From NCBI RefSeq assembly GCF_014692505.1, contig NZ_JACNYK010000010.1, positions 1 through 61,124 on the forward strand: a DNA stretch of 61,124 nt, in the 5' to 3' direction. The position numbers and the translations under genes were made by a program. Numbering within the stretch: the stretch's first letter is position 1; every line of letters begins with the position of its first letter. Origin of the DNA: Sphingobacterium arenae (GTDB taxonomy: Bacteria > Bacteroidota > Bacteroidia > Sphingobacteriales > Sphingobacteriaceae). A model generated the notes under the pieces. It saw only the letters and a program-made list of their open reading frames with translations. It did not search any database and was not told the origin of the DNA. Shown here piece after piece: positions 40,935 to 50,278 of the stretch.

Positions 40935-41792
40935 TTAATCCTTGTCATTCTGTTCTACTGCCCTGAATTCGGAAACATTGCTTCCGGTATGCTGTTTGAA
41001 GAAACGGCTGAAATGAGCGGGGTTTTCAAATCCCAGTTCATAGGCTATTTCTTTGGCAGACTTGTCGGTATAATGTAGATATCGCTTCGCCTCGAGAATA
41101 ATCCGGTTGCGAATGAGAACCGAAGGAGCCGGTTGCTTTAAAAGGGCAAATGTATTACTTAGCGTCTTAGGTGATTTATTCAGTGTCGCGGCATAGAACT
41201 TTACCTCATGTTCCTTTTTGAAATTCCCTTCGAGGATCAGCGAAAACATCCGCACCAAATCCATTTTTTCATCCGGAAATAGCTGGTAACTTTCACTCTG
41301 CTGTTTGGCGATGCGCGTTGTTTTGATAATTACCCTTTTCAGCAGTACGCGCAGCATCTCCCCTTGGAAGTTATCCCTGACCTGCATTTCAAGGGAAAAT
41401 ACACGCGACAGGTCTTCTATTTCCTTTACTTCATCAGTTTCCAGTTTGATAAACATGGGATGGCGTATCCCATAGAAAAGGAAGCCCACACATCCTACTT
41501 CTTTATCGTGGTTGAGGATACAATAAAACTCACGGTTAAACTGCCAGGCCACCAGCTCTTCGGGCCGCTCGAACTGGAAGTGCTGATTGGACACCAGGGG
41601 CAGGATACTCGCTTCCGGCATCGTGTAGGTCACCTCGTCGATTTTTACCTGTTGCGCCGTACCGCTATTGTAGACAAAGGTGTTGACAGGTTCCGGATCC
41701 TGGTCTCGCAGGCCTCTGCCCGAAAGCAGCTGGTTGTTATTGTGCATGATGAAACGCCCGAGCGTTCCCTTTTCATTGTATTCACTGATCAT
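40935..41792 (-). CDS. AraC family regulator of the redox operon
   Basis: 285 residues. The N-terminal 160 residues form a sensor domain with no clear family (FVYNSGTAQQVKIDEVTYTM; a PxxSNQHF-like segment). The C-terminal AraC helix-turn-helix pair reads IRNRIILEAKRYLHYTDKSA and AYELGFENPAHFSRFFKQHTG. It lies between the thioredoxin gene and the CMD gene. GTATTCAC direct repeats with a 20-bp period are directly upstream (41834-41862), fitting autoregulation. Confidence 0.85.
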   Translation of the reverse strand: MISEYNEKGTLGRFIMHNNNQLLSGRGLRDQDPEPVNTFVYNSGTAQQVKIDEVTYTMPEASILPLVSNQHFQFERPEELVAWQFNREFYCILNHDKEVGCVGFLFYGIRHPMFIKLETDEVKEIEDLSRVFSLEMQVRDNFQGEMLRVLLKRVIIKTTRIAKQQSESYQLFPDEKMDLVRMFSLILEGNFKKEHEVKFYAATLNKSPKTLSNTFALLKQPAPSVLIRNRIILEAKRYLHYTDKSAKEIAYELGFENPAHFSRFFKQHTGSNVSEFRAVEQNDKD

Positions 41793-41833
41793 TTGCGTCC
41801 GGTTTATGTAATTACAATCTATTCCCGTACTAA

Positions 41834-41862
41834 GGTATTCACTTTTTTCTACCCGTATTCAC
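41834..41862. promoter_or_regulatory. Candidate AraC operator
   Basis: GGTATTCAC (41834-41842) and CGTATTCAC (41854-41862), 20 bp apart, 42 bp upstream of the AraC gene. GGTATTCAC recurs near 39838. The repeat arrangement is typical for AraC regulators. Confidence 0.5.
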
Positions 41863-41884
41863 AAAAACTCTATTCATATAAGAG

Positions 41885-42349
41885 CTATTTCTTTGCCTTC
41901 GCCTGCTTTCCAAACTCAATAAGCTTGTCTCCGTTCACAAAACCTACCTGCTGCAAGAGCAGTTTTCCCTCCGGATTGAAGAAAAGTAAGGTGGGGTAGG
42001 CTGTTACATCCCATTGTTCCGCAAGTTGAATGCCTTCACCCTTTTCCGTATCCACCGTATAGTTAATGAAATGAGCATTGAAATAAGCTCCTGCCCTTTC
42101 CTCAAGAAACGTTTTTGATTTCAAAAGTTTACATGGGCCGCACCACGTTGTATAGGCATCGACAAAAATATACTTACCGCTTTCCTTCGCTTTGGCAGCG
42201 ATATCCTTCCATCGGCCTTCGGTGAAATGGATGCCTTTTGACCTATCGGAATCCGTTTTCGTTTGCCCTATGGCTTCACTGCTTAGACACAATGTCAGGA
42301 AAAAAAATAAATAGGCTATTGCTTCGGGGTATCTGTTCATGCTTATCAT
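41885..42349 (-). CDS. Exported thioredoxin-fold protein
   Basis: 154 residues from the ATG at 42349, one base past the upstream stop; the ATG at 42340 is also possible. The signal peptide MNRYPEAIAYLFFFLTLCLS is followed by the thioredoxin domain with the active site TTWCGPCKLLKSKTF (about 65) and the cis-Pro segment VTAYPTLLFFN. It should act in the periplasm as a thiol reductase, possibly reducing the peroxiredoxin-like protein encoded just upstream. Confidence 0.85.
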   Translation of the reverse strand: MISMNRYPEAIAYLFFFLTLCLSSEAIGQTKTDSDRSKGIHFTEGRWKDIAAKAKESGKYIFVDAYTTWCGPCKLLKSKTFLEERAGAYFNAHFINYTVDTEKGEGIQLAEQWDVTAYPTLLFFNPEGKLLLQQVGFVNGDKLIEFGKQAKAKK

Positions 42350-42350
42350 C

Positions 42351-43064
42351 TTACAGTTCATTATAGATCGTTGTTGCCACCGCTTTCAGCAGTTCCGGGC
42401 TGAGGCGCTGTTTGAAATCAGGATTAATATATTCATAATGTATTTTGCCCGCTTTATCCAGAATAAATACCGAAGGAACGGGCAATAGCAATTCCTTATT
42501 CATTCCGCCGCTAGTTTTTGGCAGCATTTCCCAATAACCTTTAGGTGCCTTGTAAGCCAGTCCAAATTTTTTAGAAACCTGTAGATCGGCATCCGAGAGC
42601 AGGGTATAATCAAACTGTTTCTCGTTGGCTGATTCCATCAGCCCTTCCGGACTATCCGTACTGATGGCCAACAGTTGATAGCCCATTTTTTCGAGCTCCG
42701 GCGTCAATTCCTGGAGACCGGATAGTTGCTTGGTGCAATAAGGGCACCACCCACCCCGGTAAAAAACAAGAATGGTCGGCTTGCTTGCTACAGCCTTGTT
42801 CAGATCAAAGGCCAGGCCCTTTCCATCCTTGAGTGTTACCCTTGGAATCGATTCACCGATAAGCAAGGGGCTAATGTCCTCCGGCTTCTCTGGTATCCTA
42901 TACATGGGTTCTTCCATATTCATTCCGGATGACATCTCCATCTTGTTTTCCTTATCCATATTATCCTGAGCCATGGTTATTGCGGGTGTCAGGATGGTGA
43001 TTAACCCCGTCAATATCATTACGCAAAGTAATGCCTGTAGGTTTATTGTTCTCATCATTTTCAT
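42351..43064 (-). CDS. Exported peroxiredoxin-like (AhpC/TSA) protein
   Basis: 237 residues with a signal peptide (LLCVMILTGLITILTPAITM then AQ). A Met-rich linker (KMEMSSGMNMEEPM) precedes the redoxin domain: LKDGKGLAFDLNKAVASKP and ILVFYRGGWCPYCTKQL. The motif GGWCPYC has both Cys, like bacterioferritin co-migratory/peroxiredoxin-like proteins. It would reduce peroxides in the periplasm using the thioredoxin encoded next. The Met-rich linker might bind copper; this is a guess. Confidence 0.85.
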   Translation of the reverse strand: MKMMRTINLQALLCVMILTGLITILTPAITMAQDNMDKENKMEMSSGMNMEEPMYRIPEKPEDISPLLIGESIPRVTLKDGKGLAFDLNKAVASKPTILVFYRGGWCPYCTKQLSGLQELTPELEKMGYQLLAISTDSPEGLMESANEKQFDYTLLSDADLQVSKKFGLAYKAPKGYWEMLPKTSGGMNKELLLPVPSVFILDKAGKIHYEYINPDFKQRLSPELLKAVATTIYNEL

Positions 43065-43134
43065 CTTTGTATAGTTATCTATGCGTGTTAAATCTCAATT
43101 GTATAGATGAGCTCGTTACACTCGGTTTGTTTTT

Positions 43135-43704
43135 TTAATGGTTTCCCTGATTAAATGTTTCTTGATCCGAAATTTCCTTTGCTAAGGGGAAGTCAATTGG
43201 CACTTGTGTCACAGCATGTAGTAAGTTGCTGATTGTTCTGTCACCGATCAACATGATCAGGTCGACCAAATTTTCCCTCGTGTATCCCACTCCGAAGAAC
43301 AGCGTCAATAGAGACTCATCAATAGATCCACGATTTTCGGTTATCGCTTTCGCCAGCTTCACCAAACGGTCTAATTTCTCGTCGGATGAAACATGGCCCG
43401 ACCTGATCTCCAATGCCATCTCTGCGCTGATACCGGCTGATTTTGCGATTATGGTGTGGGCACTGAGACAGTAAAGGCAGTTATTGATCTCGCTTACCAC
43501 TAGGTTAACAGCTTCCGTCTCCTTAGTGGAGAGCGAAGTGGGACTTTCTTCCAATTGCAGGTAAGCCGCTAGCGCATGTTCCGAATAGGCTATCACATTA
43601 TAAAGATTCGGCACTTTGCCAAAGGAGCGCTCCATTTTTTCGAAAAGCGCCCGATTCTTCTCCGATACTTCTTCTTTCTTTAATATACTGAATGTATGTT
43701 CCAT
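43135..43704 (-). CDS. Carboxymuconolactone decarboxylase-like protein (AhpD fold) with C-x-x-C
   Basis: 189 residues. The active site NNCLYCLSAHTIIAKSAG (about residues 77-94) has the full C-x-x-C-x-x-x-H motif, so alkylhydroperoxidase or disulfide reductase activity is possible. The N-terminal part reads LFEKMERSFGKVPNLYNVIA. No signal peptide. It is a paralogue of the protein at 40387-40923. Second gene of the operon that starts with the spondin-domain gene. Confidence 0.85.
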   Translation of the reverse strand: MEHTFSILKKEEVSEKNRALFEKMERSFGKVPNLYNVIAYSEHALAAYLQLEESPTSLSTKETEAVNLVVSEINNCLYCLSAHTIIAKSAGISAEMALEIRSGHVSSDEKLDRLVKLAKAITENRGSIDESLLTLFFGVGYTRENLVDLIMLIGDRTISNLLHAVTQVPIDFPLAKEISDQETFNQGNH

Positions 43705-43769
43705 ATTGTTTTTTTTAAAGGGAAGAGGTGCCTTGCGACAACCTCTTCCTGTTGTCTGATTATTGATTT

Positions 43770-45074
43770 TTATTGAAGCGTCACTTTGATAATTTCATTA
43801 ATAGCCGGCAAAGTGGTGAAAGCGTTGGGGTTCGGCACGCCTTCAATGGCTTTGCTTTCTTCCAAGGGCGTACCCGCTAGGTTAAACTGCGTGATCCCTG
43901 CGCCGGGGAATTGATCCACCGCTGTTCCATTATCATACAAAGCAATGGAGCTAGAGATATCTCCTTTTTGGGAGGCATCTACACCGTTATCCTTCGATGC
44001 AAAGAACCAGTCATTTGAAAAGCCGTACATCGTGGCAATGGCCAGTCGGTCACCGTCAACAATGTTCAATTGTTGCGTTACGCTGCTTCCGGCTTGCTCG
44101 CCTATTTTCGGTAGCAATATGGTTGAATTTTCTGCATGTAATACGTACACTTCTTTTACACCGTCTACGGTTTTAAGGTAATCGGCAAGTCCCGAAGCAT
44201 CGCCTTGTTGGGCCAACTCCTTCAAGCCTTCGCCACGGTCTGCTTCTCCTGTTTTATAAATCGGGTTTTCAATACCGTTGTAAACAACAACGAGTATAGG
44301 AGAAAGTGGTGTGAAAATACCGGTCTGTCCAGTGATATATTCACCCAATACACTGTTGTCTCCTGTTTCTGCAATGTTGGTAAGGCCGTTTGCGGCGGGT
44401 TGGCCGGCTTCAAATAATGGCGTAGGATCTAAAAGATCTCCTCCCGCGATATAAGAAATAGCCCACACACCGGGGCTGAAAGGGGTTACATTGCTAGTAC
44501 CACCGGAGGTGTTTTCTATGGTTATGGTAAAGGTTGAATTACCCTCGTAATGCAGACTTGCTTTCATTAAAGAGGAGGCTGCTGCATAGGTGTTGCCCTG
44601 TGCATCTGTACCCGTAACTTCGGTAATGTTTTGTGCCGTGGCCTCAGGCATTCCAGGCCGGGTAACATTTGGTCCGGGAGCTTGATTGATGCGGGTACCG
44701 TTATCCCATAACTTGATCTGTGAAGAAACATCGCCTTCAATGGGGGTGCCATCTTCCTCATACAATGTAATTCCCGGGTTTTCTGGTGCGAAGAAAAGGT
44801 CGCTTGACCAACCGTACATGGTGGCAAATGAAAGTGCCTGGCCCTTGGCTGCCGAAAATTGGAACGAAATGGATTCGCCGGGCATGATCACGGGAACATC
44901 TCCGCTATTCTCAAAAGTTCCCGATTGTACCAATGGCCTGGAATCAAGTACATTTTCTACCGTAATGGTAGAAGACATACCCATTTGCTGGTCGTCGCTG
45001 TCATCCTTATCACAGGCGACAAATAGGAAGGGCAGTGTTACAAGGGATAACCAAACTGATTTTCTGTGTTCCAT
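43770..45074 (-). CDS. Lipoprotein with two spondin-N-like domains
   Basis: 434 residues. Signal with lipobox-like PFLFVAC (Cys about 21) then DKDDSDDQQ. Two related halves are seen: VLDSRPLVQSGTFENSGDVP with FATMYGWSSDLFFAPENPGI (about 40-120) and IATMYGFSNDWFFASKDNGV (about 350-370). The pattern A-MYGxSxDxFFA is the core of the bacterial spondin_N family, which is extracellular. Asp-rich turns may bind calcium. It is the first gene of the redox operon and lies behind the repeat promoter at 45096-45181. Confidence 0.75.
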   Translation of the reverse strand: MEHRKSVWLSLVTLPFLFVACDKDDSDDQQMGMSSTITVENVLDSRPLVQSGTFENSGDVPVIMPGESISFQFSAAKGQALSFATMYGWSSDLFFAPENPGITLYEEDGTPIEGDVSSQIKLWDNGTRINQAPGPNVTRPGMPEATAQNITEVTGTDAQGNTYAAASSLMKASLHYEGNSTFTITIENTSGGTSNVTPFSPGVWAISYIAGGDLLDPTPLFEAGQPAANGLTNIAETGDNSVLGEYITGQTGIFTPLSPILVVVYNGIENPIYKTGEADRGEGLKELAQQGDASGLADYLKTVDGVKEVYVLHAENSTILLPKIGEQAGSSVTQQLNIVDGDRLAIATMYGFSNDWFFASKDNGVDASQKGDISSSIALYDNGTAVDQFPGAGITQFNLAGTPLEESKAIEGVPNPNAFTTLPAINEIIKVTLQ

Positions 45075-45095
45075 AATTGTTATGTCTTTTTAAAT

Positions 45096-45181
45096 TTCTT
45101 AATAAGACAAAGGTATCCCGACGGAAGGCTCCCACCGATACCCAGATTTCCCGATCTGATGACCGTTTTTCCCGAATACAT
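45096..45181 (-). promoter_or_regulatory. Conserved upstream region of the redox operon
   Basis: About 86 bp resembling 31572-31657. It contains ACCGATACCCAGATTTCCC and GATGACCGTTTTTCCCGAA, with TTCCCGA twice about 23 bp apart. The location 22 bp before the spondin gene suggests promoter and operator, perhaps for the AraC regulator of the operon. Confidence 0.5.
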
Positions 45182-45417
45182 GTCTATACTCCTGTCTATT
45201 ACTGGCCTAAAAGTCGCCTGCTGGGCGAGATCGCGCAAGTACAGCACGTCCTCTTTTTTTATAAACGGGATAATATGGTATTGATGATAGATAATTTAAT
45301 GATAAGTTAATCTCACAAAGATAGAGAACTAGATGTAAATCAGCTGTTATTAAGGAATTGTAAGTTTGACAAGTAATAGGGAAATAATTTCTTGCCATAC
45401 GGTAACCTAAGCTAAAA

Positions 45418-47037
45418 TTAATATCCCGGGTTCTGCCGCAGGCGGCTATTGATCTGTATTTCCGATAGCGGTATCGGCCAAAGTTCATTTACGCCACTTT
45501 TAAATGCGCGTTTTTGGTAAATAAGGTAACCTTCTTCGTCAATGGCAAAATCTGTATATGTAGCCGGCTCGCTGGTCAATTTCATCCCGGTAAATTGCCG
45601 GTTTAGTTCCTCGCCGGCTATACCCCAGCGGAGGATATCAAAATACCGGAGGCCTTCGAACGCAAACTCTACTCGCCGCTCTCTCCTAATAGCATTCCGC
45701 AACTCGGTTTGTTCGGTTGTCGTGACAGGGGGCATATTCACAGCTGATCTACTCCGCACCTTATTTATCGTTTGATCCAACAGGGACCTGTCAACGATAT
45801 CGCCTGCCTCAAGTTTGGATTCAAGATAACTAAGTAAAACTTCTGCATATCGAATAAGAGGCCAGTTAGCGCCATAGTTCATAAGATTGCCATTAAACGA
45901 ATCATCCATAAATTTTCGGATGGCATACCCGCTCCAGTTATAGCGGTTGAAACGGTCAGGAGAGGATGTTCCTGGGCGGGAAATATATGTCTGTCCTTTA
46001 AAAACTGACCGATCAGAAATTAATACGGTATAATCCAATCTAGGATCTCTGTTTTCATACGGATTATGTATTTCGTATAACGGAGACTGTTCGATCGTTT
46101 TGCCATCTAAACATTCGAACGTTTTGACCAGTTCATTATACGGCGAAAACTGATGCCAACCTCCCCATGTTTCTGGATAAAGATATTGCGGTAAGACATG
46201 TCCATAAACATCTTCTTTATATTGAGAGCTCAAAATAACTTCTTTGCCGCTACCGTTACCTAGTTGAAAAAGAGATAGAAATTCAGGATCTATCGTATAG
46301 ACGTCTGCCTCGATAATTGCTTTATAGGCGTCGGCAGCTGCTCCCCATTTTTCTTCAGCCATAAGCAGTCGTCCCAATATCGCCAAAGAAGCTCCAGAGG
46401 TAATCCGTCCGGCTTGATCGGCAGGTCTTGTAACCGGTAATATAGGATAACTTTCGGACAGTTCTTTTTCTGCAAAAGACCAAATTTCCTCTTTTGTGGC
46501 TCTCTCGACATTATTTGCCTGTTCGATGGTGAGGACATTTGTTATCAAAGGTACTCCTCCATAATAGAGAGCAAGGTTAAAATATTCGTAGGCCCGAAGC
46601 GTACGGACTTCGGCGACCATAATCTCTTTTTTGGTTTCATCCATAGAAACCTGGTCAATATGATCCAGAAAATTGTTACATGCTGCAATTTTTTGATACG
46701 AATTGGCCCAGTATGATGCAATCAGTCCGTATGCAGAATTCAGCGTACCGTCGGTCACCCGGTCGGGAATTAATTCCTTTTCGGAGCCGTTTCCAGCCAT
46801 CAAGTCGAGATATAGCAAACTCCTTGGCGTCCAGAAATCTTCACCTTTCCAAAAGGCTCCGGTATTGTAGCATCCCATTAACGCGAGGAGCGCGTCATTT
46901 TCTGTATTCCAAAATGTGTTATCGGAAACTGCATCCAGCGGATATTTTTCAAAGAATCCCTTGCTACAGCTGGTAACAATTGCTGCCAGCAACAGTATCG
47001 ATGATCTGGCAATGATGTACATGTTCTTTATTTTCAT
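45418..47037 (-). CDS. SusD/RagB family nutrient-binding lipoprotein
   Basis: 539 residues. The signal SSILLLAAIVTSC gives a lipidated Cys near residue 24. The TPR-like N-terminal half (DNTFWNTENDALLALMGCYN; EVRTLRAYEYFNLALYYGGV) and the C-terminal part ending LWPIPLSEIQINSRLRQNPG are typical of the family. It sits as a lid on the SusC channel encoded 19 bp upstream and binds an oligosaccharide. With the fucosidase and the SGNH hydrolase it belongs to a glycan-use locus. Confidence 0.95.
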   Translation of the reverse strand: MKIKNMYIIARSSILLLAAIVTSCSKGFFEKYPLDAVSDNTFWNTENDALLALMGCYNTGAFWKGEDFWTPRSLLYLDLMAGNGSEKELIPDRVTDGTLNSAYGLIASYWANSYQKIAACNNFLDHIDQVSMDETKKEIMVAEVRTLRAYEYFNLALYYGGVPLITNVLTIEQANNVERATKEEIWSFAEKELSESYPILPVTRPADQAGRITSGASLAILGRLLMAEEKWGAAADAYKAIIEADVYTIDPEFLSLFQLGNGSGKEVILSSQYKEDVYGHVLPQYLYPETWGGWHQFSPYNELVKTFECLDGKTIEQSPLYEIHNPYENRDPRLDYTVLISDRSVFKGQTYISRPGTSSPDRFNRYNWSGYAIRKFMDDSFNGNLMNYGANWPLIRYAEVLLSYLESKLEAGDIVDRSLLDQTINKVRSRSAVNMPPVTTTEQTELRNAIRRERRVEFAFEGLRYFDILRWGIAGEELNRQFTGMKLTSEPATYTDFAIDEEGYLIYQKRAFKSGVNELWPIPLSEIQINSRLRQNPGY

Positions 47038-47056
47038 GATCGTTAGATAAATGCTC

Positions 47057-50000
47057 TTAAAAATTGATATTCAGCCCAAATGTATATACCGCAGTGATCG
47101 GATAAAACGGCGTATTATCGCCTGTACCTTGATTCATTTCAGGATCCCATCCTTTATAAAAGCTGTTGAATGATAATAGATTTTGGCCGCTGAAGAACAC
47201 TCTCAGTTTTGACACGTTCATTTTTCTGGTCAACTCTTCTGGGAACGCGTAGCCAAGTTGTAGATTCTTCAGCCTGATGAACGAGGCGTTTCTATTCCAG
47301 AACGTTGATGTCATGGTTGTTCCTGAACCCATATTCAAACTGGTCAGTTTTATATACGCTGCGTCAGGATCAGGGTTTTCCGGCGACCACCTATTGTCTG
47401 CTTGCCATTTTTGAATTTGTCCACCGTTGTAGAATGCAAACGCTTGATAGGCGCCCATCTGACGATAAAATCCAGCTAAACCGTGTAACAATATGGAAAA
47501 ATCGAAACCGCCGTAGTCGAGATTAATCGTTGCTCCGTAACTATATCTAGGCGCAGTATTTCCTATTATTTCGCGGTCATATGTGGGATCGACAACGCCA
47601 TCTGGAACACCATAAGGGCCGCTGATATCGGCATAGCGTACGAATCCGGGCTCGGCTGAATATGGCTGCCCGGCATAATTCGCTATATCGTCGTCATTTA
47701 TAAACAGTCCATCTGCCCGATATCCGTATATAGCACCTATAGAACTTCCAACAAACAGCCCTTTGTCGATATCCTGCTGTAAACCGCCGGCCAGTTTTTC
47801 TATACGGTTACGCGTGTAAGAAAAATTAGGACTAACCGACAGACCAACCCTCCCTATCTGTGTATTGTATCGAGCCATAATCTCAAAGCCTCGATTCCGG
47901 ACGGCTGCTGCGTTGACCTCTGAGGGAGTTAGACCCAGCACACTGGAAACAGTCAAATTATAAAGGATATCATCTGTGTATTTATCAAAATAATCTATTA
48001 CGAAATCAAGCTTGCCATTTAATATGGACATATCAAGTCCTACGTCCGTGAGGGTGGTAGTCTCCCAAGTGATAGCTTCGTTAGCCAGATTGACGAGACG
48101 TGCACCCGGCGCGAGGACATCTCCAATAGGATAACCGTATCCCAGGCTTAGCACATTCTGATATGGATAATTGCCTATATTCTGATTTCCCAATTTCCCC
48201 CATGATGCCCGTATCTTCAGGTTGTCAATGCCCCGAATATTCTCTTTGAAAAATTGTTCTTCGGAAATACGCCAAGCTCCGGACACTGAAGGGAAAAAAC
48301 CCCACCTGCCGGTTGCGGGGAATCTGGATGTACCGTCATACCTGGCATTGGCTTCAAAGAGATACCGATCATCAATGTTATATTTTGCCCGCCCAAAGAA
48401 AGATCGTAAGGCCCATTCTGCACCGGATCCTGAGGATTGCATGTTCGATGCGGCGCCGGCATTTAGTTCATGCAAAAGATTACTGGGAAAATTATCCCTA
48501 AAAGCGGACATCCAATCTGAACGGTTCCTTTCTTCAGAATATCCCCCTAAGAGATTTAGTGTATGGGTGTCAAACTGTTTGTCAAACGCTAACAAAGACT
48601 GTAGGGTGATTAGCGAATTATCTCCTGAGGAAACATTTAGATTGTTTGGCCCAACGCTTTTGTTTTCGTCGAAAACGAAATCTGAGGTGAAGCTGTTATC
48701 CGTGTAACTTGAATAGTTATAGCCTGCTTTACCACTCCAGGTAAGTCCGGGGATTATTTCCCACGCTAATTCCGCACCACCAAGGAAAAATTTGTTTGCT
48801 CGGTTAACAAAAGATTCGCTGGATAGCCACGCCTCGGGACTATAATTGTCTTGATACCCGTAGGTTCCATCACTTTTTCTGCCCGCGAAGATTGGTCCTT
48901 GCCGAACTGCAAAACCAATCATGTGCATCATATCGCCATCAAAATGTTTTGGCTCCTTCGTTTTAGCAGTATTGCCGTTTACATTCACATTCAGTTTTAG
49001 ATTATCAAGTATCTCGCCACTGAAATTTAACATAAAGTTATAGCGCTGATAATTGTTTTTGGCAACAATCCCATCTTGATTTAGATATCCAAGAGAAAAA
49101 AGATAGGTAGCTTTATCGGAACCACCCGAAAAACCCAAATTATGATTTGTCTGAAAACCCGAACCTGAGGTTAACAGATTTTTAAGGTGGGGAACATCTG
49201 GATAATTATCCCTATCGACGCCGGAGCGAAATTTCTCTATTTCTTCGTCTGTATAGGTCAACGCACGCCCCATATTGATACTTGCCTCATTAAACAGTTC
49301 GGCATAATTCACGGAGCTCACGAAATCAGGTAGTGCTGTCACTTTCTGCACCCCTATTGTATTATTATAGTTCACTTTCAGTCTCCCGCTAGTACCCTTC
49401 TTGGTCTCAATTAGAATAACACCATTCGCAGCACGAGTTCCATAGATTGATGCGGACGCAGCGTCTTTTAGCACAGATATACTCTTTATGTTATTGGGAT
49501 CAATGTCATTTATGGAAGCGGCCAAACCGTCTATGAGTACCAACGGATCATTTCCGGCTCCCGAAAATGTTCCAATTCCTCTTATTTGAATGGATGCTCC
49601 ATCATTACCCGGTCGTCCAGCTCCCTGTGAGACTGTCACACCTGTTGCGAGACCTGCCAGTGCTTGAGACGCTTGTGTAAGGGGTCTATCTTCTATATCT
49701 TTTGCTGAAACGGATGAAACTGCTCCTGTAAGATTCGTTTTCTTTTCTGTTCCGTAGCCGATAACAACTACTTCTTCCAAACCCTCCATCAGGGGTGACA
49801 TTTCTATATGAAAAACGGTTCGGTCTCCGATTTCCAATTCTACTGGTTTGTAACCCGCGAACGTAACAGAAAGGTGTTCCGGCGAATCTGAAAATTCGTA
49901 TTGAAGTGTGAATGCTCCATTTTGGTCAGTTGATACGGACTTACTTGTACCCTTTATCAATACTGTTGCCGCAACCATAGGTTCTCCTTTTTCGTTTTTC

Positions 50001-50119
50001 ACTAAACCCGAGATTGATTTTTGTTGCTGTCCATACAGGTTGTGCACAAATAGTAGGAGGATAACGGTAACAATACCGTACCATCTGATACAGCTATATC
50101 GTTTAAAATTGGCAATCAT
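47057..50119 (-). CDS. SusC/RagA family TonB-linked outer membrane transporter
   Basis: 1020 residues. A signal peptide (IVTVILLLFVHNLYGQ) is followed by a CarboxypepD_reg domain (about 35-110; VKNEKGEPMVAATVLIKGTS). The plug has the family motif GLEEVVVIGYGTEKKTNLTG and IQIRGIGTFSGAGNDPLVLI. The 22-strand barrel ends YTFGLNINF with the terminal aromatic. It takes up oligosaccharides across the outer membrane with the SusD-like protein. No ECF sigma/anti-sigma pair or hybrid two-component sensor is nearby; the AraC gene at 52718 is the local regulator. Confidence 0.96.
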   Translation of the reverse strand: MIANFKRYSCIRWYGIVTVILLLFVHNLYGQQQKSISGLVKNEKGEPMVAATVLIKGTSKSVSTDQNGAFTLQYEFSDSPEHLSVTFAGYKPVELEIGDRTVFHIEMSPLMEGLEEVVVIGYGTEKKTNLTGAVSSVSAKDIEDRPLTQASQALAGLATGVTVSQGAGRPGNDGASIQIRGIGTFSGAGNDPLVLIDGLAASINDIDPNNIKSISVLKDAASASIYGTRAANGVILIETKKGTSGRLKVNYNNTIGVQKVTALPDFVSSVNYAELFNEASINMGRALTYTDEEIEKFRSGVDRDNYPDVPHLKNLLTSGSGFQTNHNLGFSGGSDKATYLFSLGYLNQDGIVAKNNYQRYNFMLNFSGEILDNLKLNVNVNGNTAKTKEPKHFDGDMMHMIGFAVRQGPIFAGRKSDGTYGYQDNYSPEAWLSSESFVNRANKFFLGGAELAWEIIPGLTWSGKAGYNYSSYTDNSFTSDFVFDENKSVGPNNLNVSSGDNSLITLQSLLAFDKQFDTHTLNLLGGYSEERNRSDWMSAFRDNFPSNLLHELNAGAASNMQSSGSGAEWALRSFFGRAKYNIDDRYLFEANARYDGTSRFPATGRWGFFPSVSGAWRISEEQFFKENIRGIDNLKIRASWGKLGNQNIGNYPYQNVLSLGYGYPIGDVLAPGARLVNLANEAITWETTTLTDVGLDMSILNGKLDFVIDYFDKYTDDILYNLTVSSVLGLTPSEVNAAAVRNRGFEIMARYNTQIGRVGLSVSPNFSYTRNRIEKLAGGLQQDIDKGLFVGSSIGAIYGYRADGLFINDDDIANYAGQPYSAEPGFVRYADISGPYGVPDGVVDPTYDREIIGNTAPRYSYGATINLDYGGFDFSILLHGLAGFYRQMGAYQAFAFYNGGQIQKWQADNRWSPENPDPDAAYIKLTSLNMGSGTTMTSTFWNRNASFIRLKNLQLGYAFPEELTRKMNVSKLRVFFSGQNLLSFNSFYKGWDPEMNQGTGDNTPFYPITAVYTFGLNINF

Positions 50120-50278
50120 CTTTTGATCTTTTATGTGTTAAGAAAAGCACCTGCTATTACAGGTCTCTATATCCCTATAGATAAATTTGGTGCTAGAAAA
50201 ATTATCAACAACGGAAAGAATTTAGAACTGATAATCAGCATACTGCGCGTACTTTTCATGTCAGTCTTGCGGTTTATA

